Source of the DNA: Alphaproteobacteria bacterium | GTDB taxonomy: Bacteria > Pseudomonadota > Alphaproteobacteria > Rhizobiales > Devosiaceae | Length of the DNA: 12,124 bases | Direction of reading: 5' to 3' | Assembly (NCBI GenBank): GCA_013152625.1 | Contig: JAADFY010000241.1 | Span: 1 to 12,124 of the forward strand | Part shown: piece by piece, positions 1 to 6,642 of the stretch | Layout of the letters: every line of letters starts with the position of its first letter | How positions within the stretch are numbered: the stretch's first letter is position 1 | The notes under the pieces: model-generated | The model's database searches: none | Told to the model about the DNA's origin: nothing | What the model saw: only the letters and a program-made list of their open reading frames with translations | Made by a program: the position numbers and the translations under genes

Positions 1-525
1 AATCTTTGAGTACGCATCGTTTTTCTCCCCCAATGTTCTGGTGCTGAGATAAAGATTGCCCTCCCCCAGATCCACCGCCACACTTTGCTGGCCGGCGATA
101 ATGTCCTCAAGCGCCTGCCACCACACCTCGCCGACCCCGTCCACCAGCCCCGTGGGCACAAACAGGGTGAACGGGCATTTTAGACGCCGCAGAATGGGCA
201 GGGCATGGTCCAGATTGTCGCGATAGGCGTCGTCAAAGGTAAGGACCACGAACCGGCCCGGGGCATGCAAAGACAAAACCCGCCGCTTCGCCTCATCAAG
301 ATCAACAATCTCAAAGCCGCGCCGGCGCACCCCGTTTATGGTCTTTTCCAGAAATTTCGGGGTGATCTGCAAAATCGAATTGGGAGAAAAATCGGCCGGC
401 GCGTCGGGCAGCACCCGGTGCAGGGTTAAAATAATGCCCCGGCATTCTGACCGCTTCGCCGCAAGGCGGGCAATCGAGGTCGCCCACAGCAACTCAAACA
501 TGCATCGCAGCGCAAAATAGCGCAT
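1..525 (-). CDS. Polysaccharide deacetylase (NodB/CE4 family), C-terminus cut off by window edge
   Basis: The reading frame is open from an ATG at 525 to the window edge, giving 175 residues without a stop, so the C-terminal part is missing. The sequence shows LTLHRV at residues 33-38 and the metal-binding motif TFDDAYRDN at 96-104, where D98 and D99 match the catalytic base and metal ligand of the NodB fold. It is followed by the typical LFVPTGLV strand (121-128). The distal His and Arg motifs would lie outside the window. Family members remove N- or O-acetyl groups from polysaccharides. There is no clear cleavable signal peptide, only a short hydrophobic N-terminus. An AGGGG ribosome-binding site sits just upstream of the ATG. 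The gene starts 27 bp after the stop of the Wzz-like gene, so the two are probably one operon. The substrate is presumably the polymer made by this locus (inference). Confidence 0.9.
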   Translation of the reverse strand, partial: MRYFALRCMFELLWATSIARLAAKRSECRGIILTLHRVLPDAPADFSPNSILQITPKFLEKTINGVRRRGFEIVDLDEAKRRVLSLHAPGRFVVLTFDDAYRDNLDHALPILRRLKCPFTLFVPTGLVDGVGEVWWQALEDIIAGQQSVAVDLGEGNLYLSTRTLGEKNDAYSKI

Positions 526-552
526 TTTATGGTCCCCTGCCGGCCCTTTTGA

Positions 553-2730
553 TCACGCCACTTCAGGGACCGGCTCACTGGCCCGCATGTAAACCGCACC
601 GCTAAATCCCAGTTCCCGGGCCCGCTCACGGAGCGCCTGCATCCGGCCATCATCCACATCACCGCGACCGCCAACGCAAAGAATGGCCCCGTTGGTGACA
701 AAAAGTTCCGGGGCGGTACCCGCATCCGGCGCCCCCGCAGCGATCAGCACATGGTCAAACACCTCGCGCAGCGCTTCGAGCAACACCGGTATTTCCCGCG
801 CCCCTGAATTAAGTTCCCCAAGGGTCCCCCACCCCACAACCGCGGAGCCATTGTCCGGCGCGATTTTCACCACATCGCCAAAATCAGCCATCCCGGCTGC
901 CAGGTCGGTCAGACCGGGCGTCCCGTCGTCATATGCTTGGGCTTGGGCTTGGGCCTGGTCGGGCGCCCCGTAAATAACCACGACACTGGCGCCCCGCCCG
1001 ACCAGAGCGCTGGCGACCATCTCGAAACCGGGCTGATGTGCGTCATCGGCTTCCGCCGACATGAAAACCGCAACCGGCGCCGCGCTGTCCAGAATATGAG
1101 CGGCAATGCCATTGGCCGAAAGCCCGGCACCTGCCGTTCCGGTGGCCCCAGTTGCCCGGTTGCTGCTGGCCGGCGATCGCCGGTTTTCTTCTGAACGCAC
1201 GCCCCCCGAGGGCATTTTAAGCTGCGCCGGGGGCGCCTCCGGCGCCTGCCGGGACGGCGCATCATCCTGTTCGCGGTCCTCGTATCGGGGCCCATTGTCC
1301 GCGCTACCCCGGTTCACCAGAACATTGCCCCGGGCCAGTTCGCGCCCGGCAATGGTGCCACACTGAATTACCAGGGCTAAAAATCCGGCCATGGCCACCA
1401 TCAGATTGACCTGGGGAAACGAAGGGGTGCGCGGAATTGCCGCCGAGGAGACAATCCTTACATCAGTAAAGGCGCTTTCGCCGCTCACCCGGGCCGCAGC
1501 CTCACGGTAGCGGCTTAAATAGACGGCCAGCAGATCCCGTTGCGCGGTGGCCTCACGCTCCAGATCGGCCAGTTTCACCCCGTCGATCTCGGCCGATGAG
1601 GCGGTGACCTTGAGCCGGGCCAGTTCTTCGCGCAGGGATTTTTCCAGATCGGCTTCAATTTCCCCTTCGGCATTGAACGCATCGGCGATTCTGGCGCCTT
1701 CGGCCCGGATCTGTCGGCTGAAATCGGTAATTTGCGCATTAAGCGCCTTCATGGTGGGGTGATCGGGTAACAGCGTTGCCGAACTCTGGGCCCGGCTCGA
1801 CATCAGGGTGGCTTTTTGCTCGGCCAGCCTTTGTACCACCGGCGAGGCGCGCACATCGGGAATAGCCTCCACCGCCTGACCTTTTGCAATCATCTCGCGA
1901 ATGAGCCGGGATTTGGTCTCTGCGGTGCTGCGCCGCTCTGTGGCCCCTGAAATCTGGGCCGAAATCGCCGACATCTGCTGTTCCACCAGCGCGGTGTTGG
2001 CCGAACCCACAAACAGATCCTTGTCCACCTTGTAGGCGGCAACACGCCCCTCGGCTTCGGCCACTTTGCCCCGCAGCGATGCCACCTCGCGCTCCAGCCA
2101 CACCGAGGCCTCGCCCGTGTCCTGCAACACCAGATCCGCCCGCCGGCGAACATGAGCCTGCGCCAGCGTATTGGCCACCCGGGCCGAAAGTTCAGGACTT
2201 TTCGACGTATAGGAAATCGAGATCAACCGTGACCCCCCTTCCCGCACCGCCGACAGGCGATCGGCGACAATGGCCAGAAGCCGGTCCTCCGATGATTGCG
2301 TCCGTGCCGTCCCGTCATTGCCGTCTGCCCCGGTAGTCCCACCGATCAACTGGCCGACAAACGAAAACAGCCCGCCACCGGTGCGATACTCGGGTTCGTC
2401 GCGCAACCCGGCAATCTCGACAACGTTCTTCAAGGTCTCCCGGGAGCGGATGAGCTGAATTTCGCTTTCGATGGTGGCATCATCGGGACTGGCGCCGGAT
2501 CCGGGCCCGGATTCAATGGTGGCCCGGGTAAACGGGCTGTCCCGCGCCTCCACCAGAATGGCGCTGGTGGCCACATATTGGCGGGGCACCAACAAGAGCA
2601 CCAGAAACGTGATCGCCATCAAAACCACGCTGACCAGCACAATACGAAGCCGCTGCGACCAGATCGCGGCGACCACCGAGCGCAAATCGAGTTGCACATC
2701 ATCGTAACTGGGTTGCCCACTGCTGGACAT
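553..2730 (-). CDS. Wzz/ExoP-type polysaccharide chain-length protein with degenerate BY-kinase-like C-terminal domain
   Basis: This is a polysaccharide co-polymerase of the inner membrane that sets chain length and supports export. With the ATG at 2730 it has 725 residues. That start has GGGAG nine bases upstream; a TTG at 2760 is in frame but less likely. The Wzz N-terminal domain and first membrane helix (about 28-48) come first. A long periplasmic coiled coil follows (about 205-410), with a GNVR-like segment (LEREATAQRDLLAVYLSRY, about 390-408). A proline-containing RTPSFPQ precedes the second helix (441-462). After a low-complexity linker (about 473-540) comes a Rossmann-like domain (about 542-720). 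It keeps the GTPGLTDLAAG motif and FDHVLIAAGAP, the usual Walker B position. However, it has SAEADDAHQPG where Walker A should be, Ala in place of the Walker B Asp, and no tyrosine cluster at the end. Kinase activity is therefore unlikely. It is divergent to the export gene at 3257. Confidence 0.92.
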   Translation of the reverse strand: MSSSGQPSYDDVQLDLRSVVAAIWSQRLRIVLVSVVLMAITFLVLLLVPRQYVATSAILVEARDSPFTRATIESGPGSGASPDDATIESEIQLIRSRETLKNVVEIAGLRDEPEYRTGGGLFSFVGQLIGGTTGADGNDGTARTQSSEDRLLAIVADRLSAVREGGSRLISISYTSKSPELSARVANTLAQAHVRRRADLVLQDTGEASVWLEREVASLRGKVAEAEGRVAAYKVDKDLFVGSANTALVEQQMSAISAQISGATERRSTAETKSRLIREMIAKGQAVEAIPDVRASPVVQRLAEQKATLMSSRAQSSATLLPDHPTMKALNAQITDFSRQIRAEGARIADAFNAEGEIEADLEKSLREELARLKVTASSAEIDGVKLADLEREATAQRDLLAVYLSRYREAAARVSGESAFTDVRIVSSAAIPRTPSFPQVNLMVAMAGFLALVIQCGTIAGRELARGNVLVNRGSADNGPRYEDREQDDAPSRQAPEAPPAQLKMPSGGVRSEENRRSPASSNRATGATGTAGAGLSANGIAAHILDSAAPVAVFMSAEADDAHQPGFEMVASALVGRGASVVVIYGAPDQAQAQAQAYDDGTPGLTDLAAGMADFGDVVKIAPDNGSAVVGWGTLGELNSGAREIPVLLEALREVFDHVLIAAGAPDAGTAPELFVTNGAILCVGGRGDVDDGRMQALRERARELGFSGAVYMRASEPVPEVA
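935..958. repeat. In-frame hexanucleotide repeat (GCTTGG)3-GCCTGG
   Basis: Four adjacent 6-bp units, the last with one change, lie inside the Wzz-like gene. On the coding strand they read as Gln-Ala repeated four times (DQAQAQAQAY), in the degenerate kinase-like domain. Gain or loss of a unit would keep the reading frame. Confidence 0.85.
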
Positions 2731-2858
2731 GGCAAAGAACTCCCGGGCACTTTTGACCAAGCCCCCACTTGTGCGCCCATCATGGTAAGTTTTTGGTTAA
2801 ATTGCATGGCTTGCCGGTGGCCGGTGCCCGGTTGCGCTGGATTGATCGCTGACCGGGC
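2731..2858 (-). promoter_or_regulatory. Probable promoter region of the wzz-deacetylase operon
   Basis: These 128 bp upstream of the Wzz-like ATG remain between that gene and the left end of repeat element copy A. On the minus strand, 2800-2786 reads TTAACCAAAAACTTA. This is close to the TTAA-N7-TTAA box described for the alphaproteobacterial regulator CtrA, with one base different in the second half. I see no clear -35/-10 pair. The regulator assignment is only suggestive. Confidence 0.3.
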
Positions 2859-2860
2859 TA

Positions 2861-3211
2861 GGTCACGGACTCATAAACGGGGGCGATATGGCGCTTGAAA
2901 CCGCAAAAATATGCAAGGAAAAGGGTGATAGCCGGGTTTGTCACCCGGTTGAGCCCTTTGACAAAGAAGATTGCAGCGGTTTCAGCGTCCTTTGGGATAT
3001 GGCCAATTTGCCCGCTATAAGTGTTTGCAGGAAAAGTGTGTGCGGTTTTCCGTCCGCAAACACGGCAGGAAAGAAAAGTGTTTGCAGGAAAAGTGGAAAC
3101 CGGTTTTACGGTTCGGCAACCCGGCATTACAAATGGTTTCCTGTCCTCTTGCGCTTGTTTCGTGAACAAATTCGCTCATACCATTTCATCTCCGTTTATG
3201 AGCACGTGACC
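2861..3211. mobile_element. MITE-like inverted-repeat element, copy A
   Basis: This 351-bp sequence is bounded by GGTCAC...GTGACC and flanked by TA on both sides (2859-2860 and 3212-3213). The ends form an inverted repeat: 18 of the first 20 bases match (GGTCACGGACTCATAAACGG against GGTCACGTGCTCATAAACGG), and weaker matching continues to about 31 bp. A second copy lies at 9322-9583 in the same orientation. The 39 bases at 3162-3200 match that copy at 38 positions. An internal hairpin CCGGGT...ACCCGG is at 2932-2948. No plausible transposase or other protein is encoded, so this looks like a non-autonomous element. The TA flanks fit the IS630/Tc1-mariner group (inference). It ends 45 bp before the start codon of the export gene and so separates it from the original divergent promoter region. 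Confidence 0.8.
3019..3130. repeat. Nested tandem repeat of about 57 bp inside copy A
   Basis: AAGTGTTTGCAGGAAAAGTG occurs exactly at 3019-3038 and again at 3076-3095, 57 bp apart. Each is followed by a similar tail containing CGGTTTT-N-CG and then CGGCA. Copy B of the host element lacks this block: the stretch between shared flanks is 121 bp in A and 33 bp in B. The block therefore looks like a later insertion and duplication. The second unit contains AAAGTGGAAACCGGTTTT, a short motif that recurs in altered form at 6622-6638 and 7917-7937. Confidence 0.75.
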
Positions 3212-3213
3212 TA

Positions 3214-3256
3214 AACCTTGGCGGTTTGTTAACCATGTTCGGGCAGTGATGCGGGC
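3214..3256 (+). promoter_or_regulatory. Short leader between element copy A and the export gene
   Basis: Only 43 bp of non-element sequence precede the ATG at 3257. They hold TTAACCAT at 3229-3236, which matches the half-site reported for CtrA in alphaproteobacteria, and a weak G-rich ribosome-binding region. A complete promoter is hard to fit here, so transcription may start within the element or further upstream (inference). Confidence 0.3.
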
Positions 3257-3838
3257 ATGAACATCCTGTCGTTATTCCGCCCCGTGGTCTGGCTGCGCAT
3301 TGTTGCGCTGGCCGCCCTGACCCTGATCGCTGGGTGCGCCGGATCAGGAGCATCGGCAACGTATCTTGCGGCGCCCGAAGGCCCCTACCAGCTTGATACC
3401 GGCGACGGAGTTCGGGTGACGGTCTACGGGGACGCCGAACTCTCCAATGTGTACCGGGTCGATGACGGCGGCAATCTGGCTTTGCCTCTGGTGGGGCCGG
3501 TGCCCGTGCGCGGACTGACCACCCGGCAGGCGGCATCAAAGATCGCCATCATGCTTTCAAACGGGTTCATGCGAAACCCCGACGTGGCCGCCGAAATCGC
3601 CGAATACCGGCCGTTTTTCATTCAGGGTCAGGTGGCCAGTTCCGGCCAGTACCCATACGTTTACGCCATGACGATCCGCGCAGCCGTTTCCACCGCCGGC
3701 GGCTATACCGAAACCGCCCAGCGCGCCTTTGCTTATGTGTTCCGCCGCCAGGGCGGCGAGATGGTACGATCCAGGGTGGGGCTCGACTTCATCATTATTC
3801 CAGGGGATACCATCGTGATCGAAGAACGCTGGTTTTAG
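3257..3838 (+). CDS. Wza/GumB/ExoF-type polysaccharide export lipoprotein
   Basis: This is the outer-membrane export protein of a Wzx/Wzy-type polysaccharide system. The 193-residue product begins with a lipoprotein signal peptide: positively charged start, hydrophobic stretch at 13-25 and lipobox LIAGC with the modified Cys at 27. The polysaccharide export domain follows (about 44-116: YQLDTGDGVRVTVYGD, then LALPLVGPVPVRGLTTRQA). A single SLBB-like domain comes next (about 118-165, FIQGQVASSGQYPY and VSTAGGYTETAQRAF). The protein ends with IIPGDTIVIEERWF and has no C-terminal amphipathic barrel helix, so it is a short GumB-like form rather than a full Wza. It is the first gene of the plus-strand run and divergent from its likely partner, the Wzz-like protein. 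The Shine-Dalgarno signal is weak. Confidence 0.93.
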   Translation: MNILSLFRPVVWLRIVALAALTLIAGCAGSGASATYLAAPEGPYQLDTGDGVRVTVYGDAELSNVYRVDDGGNLALPLVGPVPVRGLTTRQAASKIAIMLSNGFMRNPDVAAEIAEYRPFFIQGQVASSGQYPYVYAMTIRAAVSTAGGYTETAQRAFAYVFRRQGGEMVRSRVGLDFIIIPGDTIVIEERWF

Positions 3839-3850
3839 GGTGTTTAGGGG

Positions 3851-3870
3851 CCAGACCCCAAGGGGTCAGG
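3851..3870. other. Short GC-rich hairpin after the export gene
   Basis: An imperfect palindrome, CC-A-GACCCC-AA-GGGGTC-A-GG, begins 13 bp after the stop codon. It can fold as a five-pair GACCC/GGGTC stem with a CAAG loop. No T-tract follows, so it is not a standard intrinsic terminator. It may be a processing or attenuation structure or a small repeat. Confidence 0.4.
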
Positions 3871-3884
3871 ATCGGGAGCGCGAC

Positions 3885-3920
3885 GTGAAAGCGCAAAATC
3901 CGGCGATACCCCTCCCGTGA
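3885..3920 (+). CDS. Possible 11-residue leader peptide overlapping the GT4 start
   Basis: A GTG at 3885 has GGGAG six bases upstream and encodes MKAQNPAIPLP. Its TGA stop at 3918-3920 overlaps the GTG start of the glycosyltransferase at 3917 (GTGA). The glycosyltransferase has no evident ribosome-binding site of its own, so it could be translated by coupling. Such a short frame can occur by chance. Confidence 0.25.
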   Translation: MKAQNPAIPLP

Positions 3921-5020
3921 ACATCATGCAGATATTGCGGGCGCCTGTGGGTGGTTTATTGCGCCACGTGGCCGACCTTGGCGAAGGACTTGCCGACAGG
4001 GGTCATGCCGTGGCGCTGGTGACCGGCGGCCCCGCCACGCCCGCCGAGGCCAGGCACCTTGCCGCCCTTGAACGTCATTTTTCCCTTGGCATCCATACTG
4101 TTCCCCTGCCCCGGGTTTTCTCACTGGCCGACCTGCTGGCGCCAAAACGCATATCCCGACTGGCGAATTCGCTTGATATCGATGTCCTGCACGGTCATGG
4201 GGCAAAGGGCGGGTTTCATGCCCGGCTTGCCGCCCGAAACCGGGCGTGGCCGGTATTTTACACCCCCCATGGCGGCGTGCTGCACTATTCGCCCAAATCC
4301 ATAAGCGGCAAGGTGTTTTTCGCCCTGGAGCGTGCTCAGGTCCAAGGCACCGAAAAGATCATCTTTGAAAGCGAATTCGCCCGCACCGCCTTTGCAAAAG
4401 TTATTGCCGACCCGAAAGAGCGCGGCACGGTGATTTACAACGGGTTACGCAAGCACGAATTCAATCCGGTGGTCTCGGCCGGCGAATTTACCTTCGGATT
4501 TGTCGGAGAGTTACGAAAACTCAAAGGCTTGGACGTACTTCTCGATGCGCTGCATCGCATTGGTGAAACCGGTGACATGCCCACCCTTGTGGTGGCCGGC
4601 GACGGCCCGGACCGGCTTGAATTCGAAGCGCGGGCCCGGGGCGGAAATGTGCCGAAATCCGCAGTTTTTTGTGGCTTTCAACCCGCCATGAAAATCTTTG
4701 AACGGGCCGACTGCATCATCGTCCCGTCGCGCAAGGAATCCCTGCCCTATATCGTCCTGGAAGCAGCAGCAGCCGGCAAACCCATGATTGCCACCCGCAC
4801 CGGCGGCATAGCCGAAATTTTCGGGCCCACCGAGGCAACTCTTGTGGAACCGGGTCATGTGGGGGCACTCGCCGCTGAAATGGAACGCTGGCTGAACACC
4901 CCGGACGCGTTGATCGCCGAGGCGGAAATCCGGCGCGAGCATGTGCGCAAAACCTTCGCTTTAAGCACTATGGTCGATGCCATCAAAGCCCTCTATGGCG
5001 AGGCGCTATCTTTGCGTTAA
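3917..5020 (+). CDS. Family 4 glycosyltransferase (GT-B fold)
   Basis: This is a retaining glycosyltransferase, expected to transfer a sugar from a nucleotide donor to the lipid-linked repeat unit at the cytoplasmic face. The 367 residues show the N-terminal loop APVGGLLRHVADLGEGLADRGH (9-30), HGHGAKGG (92-99), YTPHGG (115-120) and the inter-domain IYNG (173-176). The C-terminal donor domain has GFVGELRKLKGLDVLLDAL (194-212), VVAGDGP (225-231) and SRKESLPYIVLEAAAAGKP (271-289), with the E-X7-E pair at E274 and E282. The GTG at 3917 gives the usual start (MNIMQILRAPVGG); an ATG at 3926 would remove three residues. The gap to the previous gene is 78 bp. Donor and acceptor cannot be read from the sequence. 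Confidence 0.93.
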   Translation: MNIMQILRAPVGGLLRHVADLGEGLADRGHAVALVTGGPATPAEARHLAALERHFSLGIHTVPLPRVFSLADLLAPKRISRLANSLDIDVLHGHGAKGGFHARLAARNRAWPVFYTPHGGVLHYSPKSISGKVFFALERAQVQGTEKIIFESEFARTAFAKVIADPKERGTVIYNGLRKHEFNPVVSAGEFTFGFVGELRKLKGLDVLLDALHRIGETGDMPTLVVAGDGPDRLEFEARARGGNVPKSAVFCGFQPAMKIFERADCIIVPSRKESLPYIVLEAAAAGKPMIATRTGGIAEIFGPTEATLVEPGHVGALAAEMERWLNTPDALIAEAEIRREHVRKTFALSTMVDAIKALYGEALSLR

Positions 5021-5097
5021 CCGTTTCGTTTCACGCCACTTTTACCCCCCCGGTCCATTGTCACCCCACATGTTCCCTAGCGCAGAACCGCCACCTT

Positions 5098-6621
5098 ATG
5101 ATCAGGCTCGACCCCAAAACCGCCATTGCCGAACACGCCCGCCGGGAAGCGCCCACCATTGACACCAGTTCAGGGCTGACCCGACTGGCAAGGGAAATTG
5201 CCGCCCGGCCCACCGAGCAAGGGTATTCGGCCACGGTCATAGTCGGTTTTGCCCAGGCGGCGGAAGCGGCAATCCTGTTCGCTCTGGGAACAGCGATTTA
5301 TCTCAGCTATGTGGGGTCCGGGCAGGATTTCCTCTATTACACCACCATCATCGTCGCCCTGATCGCCCACAATGTGGTCATCAATGTCTGGGGCGGACAC
5401 AAGATTTCCGCCTACCGCAGCACTCTGGCACAAACCGCCCGGGTGCTGGGCGCCTGGACCATTGTGTTTCTGGCCATGGTCGCCGCCGCTTTCCTGTTCA
5501 AACTGGCCGACGTTTATTCCCGGGTATGGATGGTAAGCTGGTTTGCATTTGGCGCCGTTGCCTTGACCCTGTTTCGGCTGGGCCTGCGTGGTCTGGTCAC
5601 CCGCTGGTCGCAAAAAGGGCACCTGCGCCGGCGCACGGTGATTGTTGGCGGCGGCGAGGACGCTTCGCAGCTCATCCGCTCCATCAATGCCTCCGCCACC
5701 GCCGATGTGGAATTGCTCGGCCTGTTTGATGACCGCGACGATCAGCGCAGCCCCGAATTTGTCGCCGATTGCCCGAAACTGGGCCGGGTCGCCGATCTGG
5801 TGGAGTTTGCCCGGCTAACCCGGGTGGATCTGGTGGTCGTCTCCATGCCCCTAAGCGCGGAAAGCCGGGTGCTGCACATGCTCAAGCAGCTCTGGGTTTT
5901 GCCCCTCGACATCCGGTTAAGCGCCCACTTGAGCAAGTTGCGGTTTCGCTCCCGGGCCTATTCCTATCTCGGCGACGTCCCCGTATTCGACATGGTCGAC
6001 AAGCCGATTTCCGGCTGGGATGTGGTGCTGAAATGGGTGTTTGACAAAGTGGTGGCCGTGCTGGCGCTGATCCTTTTAGCGCCGGTCATGGTGGCAACGG
6101 CCATCGTGGTCAAACTCGACAGCAAGGGACCGGTGTTTTTCAGGCAAAAGCGCCACGGCTTTAACAATGAACTGATCGAGATTTTCAAGTTTCGCTCCAT
6201 GTACACGGAAATGAGCGACGAAAAAGCTGCAAAACTGGTCACCCGCAACGATCCCCGGGTCACCCCCGTCGGTCGGTTCATTCGCAAAACCTCCATCGAC
6301 GAATTGCCCCAGTTGTTCAACGTGTTGATGGGCGAGTTGTCCATTGTCGGTCCGCGCCCCCATGCCCTGGAGGCCAAGGCGGCCAACAAACTCTATCACG
6401 AAGCGGTGGACGGTTATTTCGCCCGGCACAAGGTCAAGCCCGGAATTACCGGCTGGGCCCAGATCAACGGTTGGCGCGGTGAGACCGACACCATCGAAAA
6501 GATCATGAAACGGGTCCATCACGACCTCTATTATATCGAGAACTGGTCGGTGCTGCTCGATATCTACATCGTGTTCATGACCCCGTTCTCCATGATCGGC
6601 AAGAACGAGAACGCTTATTAA
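5098..6621 (+). CDS. Undecaprenyl-phosphate hexose-1-phosphate transferase (WcaJ/polyisoprenyl-phosphate family)
   Basis: This initiating enzyme transfers a hexose-1-phosphate, commonly glucose or galactose, from a UDP-sugar to undecaprenyl phosphate in the inner membrane. The 507 residues match a full-length WcaJ-type protein. Four N-terminal membrane helices (about 48-70, 79-97, 115-136, 143-164) are followed by a Rossmann-like domain with VIVGGGEDAS (181-190). A hydrophobic re-entrant helix (about 313-338) leads into the catalytic domain. That domain contains KFRSM (364-368), the catalytic Asp-Glu pair in DELPQLFNVLMGELSIVGPRP (401-421) and KPGITGWAQINGWRGETDT (447-465). The protein ends in the usual YYIENWSVLLDIYI helix and short tail. 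The gene starts 77 bp after the GT4 stop and has a weak Shine-Dalgarno. All key motifs are present, so it should be active. Confidence 0.96.
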   Translation: MIRLDPKTAIAEHARREAPTIDTSSGLTRLAREIAARPTEQGYSATVIVGFAQAAEAAILFALGTAIYLSYVGSGQDFLYYTTIIVALIAHNVVINVWGGHKISAYRSTLAQTARVLGAWTIVFLAMVAAAFLFKLADVYSRVWMVSWFAFGAVALTLFRLGLRGLVTRWSQKGHLRRRTVIVGGGEDASQLIRSINASATADVELLGLFDDRDDQRSPEFVADCPKLGRVADLVEFARLTRVDLVVVSMPLSAESRVLHMLKQLWVLPLDIRLSAHLSKLRFRSRAYSYLGDVPVFDMVDKPISGWDVVLKWVFDKVVAVLALILLAPVMVATAIVVKLDSKGPVFFRQKRHGFNNELIEIFKFRSMYTEMSDEKAAKLVTRNDPRVTPVGRFIRKTSIDELPQLFNVLMGELSIVGPRPHALEAKAANKLYHEAVDGYFARHKVKPGITGWAQINGWRGETDTIEKIMKRVHHDLYYIENWSVLLDIYIVFMTPFSMIGKNENAY

Positions 6622-6638
6622 GCGAAAAGTGGAAGCCG
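6622..6638. repeat. Short alphaproteobacterial-type motif supplying the ribosome-binding site of the polymerase
   Basis: GCGAAAAGTGGAAGCCG fills most of the 21-bp gap between the transferase and the polymerase. It resembles the AAAGTGGAAACCGG motif at 3091-3104 and the variant at 7917-7937. Its GGAAG lies seven bases before the polymerase ATG and probably serves as the Shine-Dalgarno. Confidence 0.5.
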
Positions 6639-6642
6639 TAAC

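Noticed and set aside
2731..2760. Longer start (TTG at 2760) for the Wzz-like gene
   Set aside because: The ATG at 2730 has a well-placed GGGAG, and the ten extra residues do not resemble the usual N-terminus of the family.
2296..2898. Open frame of 200 codons on the plus strand
   Set aside because: It lies mostly antisense to the Wzz-like gene, whose protein shows clear family motifs, and continues into the start of element copy A. Its translation has no recognisable domain and the composition of a shadow frame.
2858..3214. Open frames of 60 to 110 codons within copy A, on both strands
   Set aside because: They are not preserved in copy B, and no domain or ribosome-binding site supports them. 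The element is better explained as non-coding.
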